From Streptomyces sp. NBC_01116 (GTDB taxonomy: Bacteria; Actinomycetota; Actinomycetes; Streptomycetales; Streptomycetaceae): a stretch of DNA of 64,000 nt. Under the pieces are notes generated by a model. The model searched no databases, was not told the DNA's origin, and was given only the letters and a program-made list of their open reading frames with translations. Positions 59,290 to 64,000 of the stretch are shown here, piece after piece. Every line of letters starts with the position of its first letter. Within the stretch, counting starts at the first letter, position 1. A program made the position numbers and the translations under genes. The DNA lies in assembly GCF_041435495.1 (NCBI RefSeq), contig NZ_CP108644.1, positions 7,797,501 to 7,861,500 on the forward strand, given 5' to 3'.

Positions 59290-60330
59290 TCAGTACGGCG
59301 GAAGCCGCAGCGCCCCGGTGCCCTCGCGTACGTCGTGCACGAGCCGGATCTTCCCCACCGGACTGCCGTGCTCGTCCGTGGTCACCAGTGCCGCGTCATC
59401 GCTGTTGAGGCACCGCCCGCGCGCGTCCGGCTCGGGGCAGAACAGTACGTAGCCGGTCTGCCGGTCGACGCGGCCCGGCTCCAGCCGCCAGATCCACTGA
59501 TAGGTGCTCATGACCACCCGGGGGTAGGTGGCGCGCAGTTGCTCCTTCACCGCCTTCTGCACCGTGTCGCCGAACTTCTGGCGCTCCCCGAACGGGCGGA
59601 CGACCCGGGCGCTGCCCGTCGTGTCGACCCGGCCCGCCCCGATCTCGTAACTGGCCGAGAAATAGGCCTGCCCGGTGAGCGACGCCAGGAGGTCCTGCCG
59701 GGTCAGCCGCATCACGGTGGGCCAGGAATCCTTGCCCCGGGCACGCCGGTCGGCGACGGGCGGGGAGACCACGTTCACGTACGACCCCCGAGCCTTCGCC
59801 AACGCGCTGTCGGCCCCGCTCGCCGTGACCCAGCGTTGGACGCACTCCCCGATCTCGCCGAGCACCTTCGCGACGGTGGCGTTCGTCAGCTCGGCCACGA
59901 CGTAGGGCGGGGTGCCGGTCGGGCCCAGGGCGACGACCTCGTAACCGCAGGCGTCGAAGGCGCCCTTGAGCGTACGGAAGTCCTCGGCCTGCTGTCGCCC
60001 GCGCTCCACGGCCTCGGCCAGGACGCCCGCGCAGTCCTTGCGGTCGCACGTGCCCTCGTCGGCCTTGTCCGTGTCGATGCGGAGCCGGACCACGGCGTCG
60101 CGGTCGTCGGTCACCGCGAACGTGACCTCCGAGCCGCCGGAGCCCGGGAAGAGCGTGCGCGCTCCGATCGCCTTGAGCTGCCCCGGGAAGTGCTTCTCGG
60201 CCAGTTCCTCCGCCGCCCGGCGGTCGTCATCGGTGGCGACCACTCCGCACGCGCCCAGCAGCACGACCAGCGAACCCGCCAGCGTGCCGGTCAGCGCGGC
60301 CCTCCACCGCCTTCGGTGTGATCCGGTCAT
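59290..60330 (-). CDS. Lipoprotein of unknown function
   Basis: A 346-residue exported lipoprotein with basic n-region (MTGSHRRRWR), hydrophobic core and lipobox LGAC (Cys near residue 28). The mature part has DCAGVLAEAVERGRQQAEDF and a repeated theme of YxxxAxLT/YVVAELTNATVAK. Four further cysteines (TCDRKDC, ACGYE, ECVQ, FCPEP/GRCLN) suggest disulfides. I do not recognise a family. The ATG at 60330 has GGAGGAG 7 nt upstream, and the open frame further 5' lacks a start site. A cell-surface sensor or binding protein is possible. It is divergent from the S1 protease gene. Confidence 0.75.
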   Translation of the reverse strand: MTGSHRRRWRAALTGTLAGSLVVLLGACGVVATDDDRRAAEELAEKHFPGQLKAIGARTLFPGSGGSEVTFAVTDDRDAVVRLRIDTDKADEGTCDRKDCAGVLAEAVERGRQQAEDFRTLKGAFDACGYEVVALGPTGTPPYVVAELTNATVAKVLGEIGECVQRWVTASGADSALAKARGSYVNVVSPPVADRRARGKDSWPTVMRLTRQDLLASLTGQAYFSASYEIGAGRVDTTGSARVVRPFGERQKFGDTVQKAVKEQLRATYPRVVMSTYQWIWRLEPGRVDRQTGYVLFCPEPDARGRCLNSDDAALVTTDEHGSPVGKIRLVHDVREGTGALRLPPY

Positions 60331-60520
60331 GATCAGCTCCTCCACCTGGCCCCGCCCCTTGTTCCTGTGACAGTAGGACGAGCGCCTGCGGGCCGGATGA
60401 GTACGCCTACTCAGCCCGGTGCACGGCGTCCTCGCGCACCTCCTTCCAGCCCGTCGCCCCATCGCCGCTATTGGCATGGACCTGACTACGTAACTCCGCT
60501 ACAGTCCGGGACGGCATATC

Positions 60521-60534
60521 TGAGAGCGCTCTCA
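60521..60534. promoter_or_regulatory. LacI-type operator upstream of the S1 protease
   Basis: TGAGAGCGCTCTCA, a perfect 14-bp palindrome with central CG, 81 nt upstream of the protease start. It shares the core GAGAGCGCTCTC with the sites at 62024 and 63325. Confidence 0.72.
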
Positions 60535-60614
60535 AAGCGTCGAGATCGGCATGCGCTCCCGGACGCCTCCCGTTCCACCCCCACGTCGTTGGAACAACAG
60601 GAAGGGCCACTCCC

Positions 60615-61760
60615 TTGAGACACGCAACCGTGCTGCGGACCGGTCTGTCCGCACTCCTGCTCCTCGGTGCATGGGCCGCCGCCGGCCCGTCGACCGCCTC
60701 CGCCGCCCCCACCGATTCCGCGGAAGCCCCTGCCTCCGCCGCCCTCCTCACCGCGATGCAGCGCGACTTCGGCCTCACCGAGGGCGAAGCCGTCGCGAGG
60801 CTCGCCGACGAGAAGGCGGCCACCGCCCTGGAGCCGACGGTGCGCCGCGCCGCGGGCGCCGCTTTCGGTGGCTCCTGGTTCGACGCGAAGACCGGCAAGC
60901 TGGTCGTCGCCGTCACGCATGCCGACACCGCGGAGGCCGTACGGGCCGCCGGTGCCGAAACCCGGCTCGTCGAGCACTCGGCGAAGCGGCTCGACGCGAC
61001 GAAGGCCCGCATCGACGCCCTGCCCGCACCGTCTGGCGTGAGCAGCTGGCACGTCGACCCGGCGGCCAGCCGCGTCGTCGTCAACGTCGTCGCCTCCGAG
61101 CAGCGTGACAACGATGTCCGAACCTTCGTCGCCAAGGCGCGCGAGGCCGGGCCCGTGACCGTCGAGACGACCGCCGAAGCGCCGCGGACCTTCGCGGCGG
61201 GAACGGTCGGAGGCGACCCGTACTACACGGGCAACGTGCGCTGCTCGATCGGCTTCTCCGTCCACGGCGGCTTCGTCACCGCCGGGCACTGCGGCGGCAC
61301 GGGCCAGTCCGTGCGCGGCTGGGACGGCTCGGCCATCGGCAACTTCCAGGGCTCGTCCTTCCCCGGCGACGACTACGCCTGGGTGAACGTGGCCAACGGC
61401 TGGTGGACCGTGCCGGTCGTCCTCGGCTGGGGCACCGTCTCCGACCAGCTCGTCCGCGGTTCGAACGAGGCGCCGATCGGCGCCTCGATCTGCCGCTCCG
61501 GCTCCACCACGCGCTGGCACTGCGGCAACGTCCTCGCCAAGAACGAGACCGTCAACTACAGCCAGGGCGCCGTGCGCCAGATGACCAAGACGAGCGTCTG
61601 CGCCGAAGGGGGCGACTCCGGCGGCTCGTTCATCAGCGGCGACCAGGCCCAGGGTGTCACCTCCGGCGGCTGGGGCAACTGCTCCGGCGGCGGGGAGACC
61701 TGGTACCAGCCGGTCAACGAGATCCTCAACCGTTACGGGCTGACCCTGCACACCGCGTGA
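60615..61760 (+). CDS. Secreted S1-family serine protease (streptogrisin type)
   Basis: A 381-residue preproenzyme. The signal peptide is about residues 1-30 (ends STASAAP). The alpha-lytic/streptogrisin propeptide, an intramolecular chaperone, runs to about residue 195. The mature chymotrypsin-fold protease starts near GTVGGDPYYTG, with catalytic His225 (TAGHCG), Asp253 (DDYAWV) and Ser about 335 (GDSGGS). Three disulfides are likely (CSIG-HCG, ICRSG-HCG, VCAEG-NCSGG). TTG start with GAAGGG 8 nt upstream. A palindrome before the gene and similar ones before the next two secreted-enzyme genes suggest common control. A perfect hairpin follows. Confidence 0.93.
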   Translation: MRHATVLRTGLSALLLLGAWAAAGPSTASAAPTDSAEAPASAALLTAMQRDFGLTEGEAVARLADEKAATALEPTVRRAAGAAFGGSWFDAKTGKLVVAVTHADTAEAVRAAGAETRLVEHSAKRLDATKARIDALPAPSGVSSWHVDPAASRVVVNVVASEQRDNDVRTFVAKAREAGPVTVETTAEAPRTFAAGTVGGDPYYTGNVRCSIGFSVHGGFVTAGHCGGTGQSVRGWDGSAIGNFQGSSFPGDDYAWVNVANGWWTVPVVLGWGTVSDQLVRGSNEAPIGASICRSGSTTRWHCGNVLAKNETVNYSQGAVRQMTKTSVCAEGGDSGGSFISGDQAQGVTSGGWGNCSGGGETWYQPVNEILNRYGLTLHTA

Positions 61761-61878
61761 TCCGGGGGAGCCGTCCCGTCGTCCTCCCCGGCGGTGCGGC
61801 TCCCGCCGACAGGTGAGGGTGCCGGGCCGGAAGCGGTCCGGGACGCCCGGATCCCATCGGCTCAGTGAAGGCACTGTG

Positions 61879-61907
61879 AGCGGCCCCGCCGGCGTGGCGG
61901 GGCCGCT
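61879..61907 (+). terminator. Hairpin after the S1 protease gene
   Basis: Perfect 12-bp arms AGCGGCCCCGCC and GGCGGGGCCGCT with a 5-nt loop, followed by TTCCCT, 119 nt after the stop. Confidence 0.75.
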
Positions 61908-61924
61908 TCCCTGTGCGTGCTTCC

Positions 61925-61940
61925 GGGAGAGCGTTTTCCC
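61925..61940. promoter_or_regulatory. Degenerate copy of the LacI-type operator
   Basis: GGGAGAGCGTTTTCCC: the left half matches the operator exactly, the right half differs at two bases. It lies about 43 nt upstream of the -35 box of the DUF1996 gene promoter. Confidence 0.45.
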
Positions 61941-61982
61941 GACCCCCCAACAGCCGCTGCCCAGTGCATCGTTCACCAGCTA

Positions 61983-62012
61983 TTGACACCCTCTCGACAC
62001 CGGCGCAACACT
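61983..62012 (+). promoter_or_regulatory. Predicted promoter of the DUF1996 gene
   Basis: TTGACA at 61983-61988 and AACACT at 62007-62012 with an 18-nt spacer. The expected transcription start near 62019 is just ahead of the operator at 62024-62037, a layout that would allow repression by blocking the polymerase. Confidence 0.55.
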
Positions 62013-62023
62013 GGCACCGCCTT

Positions 62024-62037
62024 GGAGAGCGCTCTCC
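62024..62037. promoter_or_regulatory. LacI-type operator upstream of the DUF1996 gene
   Basis: GGAGAGCGCTCTCC, a perfect 14-bp palindrome directly downstream of the predicted transcription start and 128 nt before the ATG. Confidence 0.75.
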
Positions 62038-62165
62038 CAGATCCCGCGGTCCGCCGGCCTCGTGACGCGCAGGGCGGAGTCTCTTCCCGGCTGCACCGTC
62101 CAGCTCACCCTTTCCCCCCACCGTGCACCCGATGTGCAGGGATGAAGAGCGGCATGGAGGTCCCT

Positions 62166-63281
62166 ATGGTGACAAGACTCAACAGAACGACCCTGGTGTC
62201 CGCCCTGATCGTGGCGACCGCCCTGGCGCTGGTCGCGCTCGGGCTCACCGCGATCACGAACGCCGGGGCGACCGCCGCCGAGGCGGCCCCGCCCGCGTCC
62301 GGCAAGCCCGCGGCGGCCTCGCACGTCATGCAGGGCCACCGGATGGCGCCGGCGAAGCCCGTCGCCTTCGGGGACGACCCCGACGGCGACGGCTACATAC
62401 CGGCGGACCCGCCGGTCACAGGAGTGGAGCCGTCCGACGAGATCCCGCCGCACCGCTACTTCCACGAGTTCCAGGCCAACTGCTCGGTCAGCCACACCGC
62501 CCCGGACGACCCGATCGTCTACCCGGGCCAGGCCGGCGCCTCGCACGACCACACGTTCATGGGCAACGACACCACGGACGCGAACAGCACCACCGCGTCC
62601 CTGAGCGCGGGCGGAACCGCCTGCCTCGCGCCCGGCGACCTGTCCGCCTACTGGATGCCCACCCTCTACAACGGGAACGAGGAGATCCGCCCGGTCGGCC
62701 CCCAGACCATCTACTACAAGGCCGGAGTCACCGACTACCGCACCGTGCGCCCCTTCCCCAAAGGGCTGCGGTTCGTCGTCGGCAGCCCCACCCAGACCGC
62801 CCAGGAGTTCCGCGACCACCCCGGCATGGTCGAGGGGTACGAGTGCGGCGAGAGCTACCACAACTACGACTTCCCGGCCGCCTGCCCGACCAGCCGGGAC
62901 ACTCAGCTCAACCTGCGTATGCAGGCGCCCAGTTGCTGGGACGGCAAGCACCTGGACACTCCCGACCACAAGGCCCACATGGCCTATCCGGTCGTGATGG
63001 GGGCCAACCAGGACGTCTGCCCGACGAGCCACCCGGTGGCCCTGCCGATGATCGAGTTCAAGATGGCGTGGCCGGTCAACGGTGACATGTCGCAGGTGAG
63101 ACTGGCCAGCGGCACCGGCCACTCCTTCCACTACGACTTCTTCAACGCCTGGGACGGCGCCACGCTCGACGCCCTGGTCGACCACTGCATCGTCGGTGCT
63201 CTCCAGTGCAACGCCCGTGGCTACGACGAGAACAACCCGGGTGAGGGCGCGGTTCTGGACGAGAACTACGAACTGCCCTGA
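62166..63281 (+). CDS. Secreted DUF1996-domain protein
   Basis: A 371-residue exported protein. The signal peptide is about residues 1-40 with a long hydrophobic core and AxA near TAAEAAP, and the DUF1996 domain covers about 95-365. Hallmarks: HEFQANCSVSHTAPDDPIVYPG, GASHDHTFMGN, YWMPTLY and the late GHSFHYDFFNAWD. Conserved His, Asp and Cys suggest a metal or sugar site. In fungi and actinomycetes the family accompanies secreted polysaccharide-degrading enzymes, without a proven activity. ATG at 62166 is set by GGAGG 5 nt upstream. It lies between the S1 protease and a glycoside hydrolase, with matching operators. Confidence 0.86.
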   Translation: MVTRLNRTTLVSALIVATALALVALGLTAITNAGATAAEAAPPASGKPAAASHVMQGHRMAPAKPVAFGDDPDGDGYIPADPPVTGVEPSDEIPPHRYFHEFQANCSVSHTAPDDPIVYPGQAGASHDHTFMGNDTTDANSTTASLSAGGTACLAPGDLSAYWMPTLYNGNEEIRPVGPQTIYYKAGVTDYRTVRPFPKGLRFVVGSPTQTAQEFRDHPGMVEGYECGESYHNYDFPAACPTSRDTQLNLRMQAPSCWDGKHLDTPDHKAHMAYPVVMGANQDVCPTSHPVALPMIEFKMAWPVNGDMSQVRLASGTGHSFHYDFFNAWDGATLDALVDHCIVGALQCNARGYDENNPGEGAVLDENYELP

Positions 63282-63295
63282 CCCTGCCCGTCGCG

Positions 63296-63330
63296 TCTCC
63301 CTCATGGGCGCACCGCACCCATGAGGGAGA
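63296..63330 (+). terminator. Hairpin after the DUF1996 gene
   Basis: Perfect 13-bp arms TCTCCCTCATGGG and CCCATGAGGGAGA with a 9-nt loop, 14 nt after the stop. Its 3' arm shares GGGAGA with the operator palindrome at 63325-63340, so the two structures overlap. Confidence 0.7.
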
Positions 63331-63340
63331 GCGCTCTCCC
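63325..63340. promoter_or_regulatory. LacI-type operator upstream of the glycoside hydrolase gene
   Basis: GGGAGAGCGCTCTCCC, a perfect 16-bp palindrome 178 nt before the start of the last gene. Several half-sites (GCTCTCC) follow to 63392. Confidence 0.7.
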
Positions 63341-63517
63341 GTACGGACTCCGCGCTCTCCCTTGCAGGCTCGGTGCTCTCCCGGCTCTCCGTGATCTCCC
63401 TGCCCGCGCGCTCTGTCCTGCCCGTCGTCTCCGGCCTCCTGGCCCACTCTCCCCACCTGTCCCAGCTATTCCACCTGTCCCACCCCACCCGCACTCCCGT
63501 GAGGAGCTCCTCCCCCC

Positions 63518-64000
63518 ATGATCACGTCCCGATTCCGACGTCCGGCCCGCGCCCGGGGCCGAACCACCGCACGCCTCGCCGTCGCCGCACTGCTGGCCGC
63601 CGCCGCGGCCACGCTTCCGGTGCCCGCCGCTCAGGCCGCCGGCAGTGTGGTGAAGGTGACCGGCTCCCAGGGCGCCTGGCAGCTGACCGTGAACGGCGCC
63701 CCGTACACCGTGAAGGGCCTGACCTGGGGTCCGTCCGTCGCGGACGCCGGGCGGTACATGCCCGACGTGAAGTCGATGGGTGTCAACACGATCCGAACGT
63801 GGGGCACCGACGCCACCACGAAGCCCCTGCTGGACACCGCGGCGGCGAACGGCATCAAGGTGATCGCCGGGTTCTGGCTGCAACCGGGCGGCGGTCCCGG
63901 CAGCGGTGGCTGTGTGAACTACCTGACGGATACCGCGTACAAGAACGACATGCTCGCCGAATTCCCGAAGTGGGTCGAGACCTACAAGGACCATGAAGGC
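63518..64000 (+). CDS. Secreted glycoside hydrolase-like protein (3' partial)
   Basis: The first 161 residues of an exported enzyme that runs past the window end. A twin-basic n-region (RFRRPARARGRTT) and hydrophobic core form a signal peptide of about 41 residues (ends AQAAG). A short beta-strand region (VVKVTGSQGAWQLTVNGAPYTVKG) leads into a TIM-barrel start (YMPDVKSMGVNTIRTWGTD, then LLDTAAANGIKVIAGFWL), typical of GH2/GH5/GH72-like glucanase or transglycosidase barrels. The catalytic acids lie beyond the window, so the family is not settled. GAGGAG lies 11 nt upstream of the ATG. The operator upstream fits sugar-controlled expression. Confidence 0.8.
   Translation, partial: MITSRFRRPARARGRTTARLAVAALLAAAAATLPVPAAQAAGSVVKVTGSQGAWQLTVNGAPYTVKGLTWGPSVADAGRYMPDVKSMGVNTIRTWGTDATTKPLLDTAAANGIKVIAGFWLQPGGGPGSGGCVNYLTDTAYKNDMLAEFPKWVETYKDHEG

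Noticed and set aside
1..64000. Mobile elements, prophage or RNA genes
   Set aside because: No transposase, integrase, phage structural gene, tRNA or rRNA pattern was recognised on reading; small RNAs cannot be excluded.

Overview
The window looks like a chromosomal segment of a Streptomyces or close relative. The DNA is very GC-rich, genes often start with GTG or TTG, overlapping ATGA/GTGA start-stop junctions are common, and the content (polycyclic tetramate cluster, DUF5709, ECF41 sigma factor, PF04672-type methyltransferase, fasciclin lipoprotein, DUF1996 protein) is typical of that genus. I saw no transposase, integrase, tRNA, rRNA or CRISPR array.

Positions 1-15053 carry most of a polycyclic tetramate macrolactam (PTM; frontalamide/ikarugamycin/HSAF type) cluster. 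It runs: a hybrid PKS-NRPS cut by the window start (KS-AT-DH-KR-ACP-C-A-PCP-TE, with an ornithine-like A-domain code), two paralogous phytoene-desaturase-like FAD oxidoreductases, a zinc-free MDR alcohol dehydrogenase and a cytochrome P450. The first four genes overlap by 4-11 nt, so they form one transcription unit. The upstream hydroxylase gene expected in such clusters would lie outside the window. The P450 lacks the canonical ExxR motif.

From 15.2 to 24.8 kb is a mixed region: a secreted pyroglutamyl-peptidase-fold protein with Ser at the catalytic Cys position, an SDR, a solitary N6-type DNA methylase with an HTH (apparently leaderless), an EcsC-family protein, a frameshifted DUF1269 gene, a SulP anion transporter whose frame runs into the opposite-strand neighbour, and a PF04672-type methyltransferase. 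From 24.9 to 31.5 kb is a signalling block: PAS-GAF-PP2C phosphatase, a receiver protein fused to an HTH-like N-terminus, a divergent CHASE3-like/HAMP histidine kinase, and a receiver-PP2C phosphatase coupled to it.

From 31.6 to 40.8 kb are secreted and sugar-related genes: an M23 peptidase, a fasciclin lipoprotein, a secreted amidohydrolase-like protein with a discoidin domain, a truncated GH36 alpha-galactosidase joined to the 3' half of an MFS transporter (a deletion scar), a TetR regulator and a GH1 beta-glucosidase. Nearly the same palindrome lies upstream of the amidohydrolase and between TetR and GH1, which suggests a single regulon.

From 41 to 53.4 kb are panD, a GNAT protein, a PIG-L deacetylase interrupted by one TAG codon, a proline-rich small protein, a PLP decarboxylase, an encapsulin coupled to a DyP peroxidase carrying a cargo-loading tail, 6-phosphogluconate dehydrogenase, a DUF5709 protein, a MurE-like ligase outside any division cluster, and a type B carboxylesterase. 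From 53.4 to 60.3 kb are regulators and small proteins: MerR, a Thr-Asp repeat protein, a PadR-DUF1048-DUF1048 operon, an ABC ATPase, a membrane protein divergent from an ECF41 sigma factor, a GNAT protein and a lipoprotein. The last 3.5 kb carries three secreted proteins (S1 protease, DUF1996 protein and a glycoside hydrolase cut by the window end), each preceded by a palindrome of the GAGAGCGCTCTC type, a probable LacI-family regulon.
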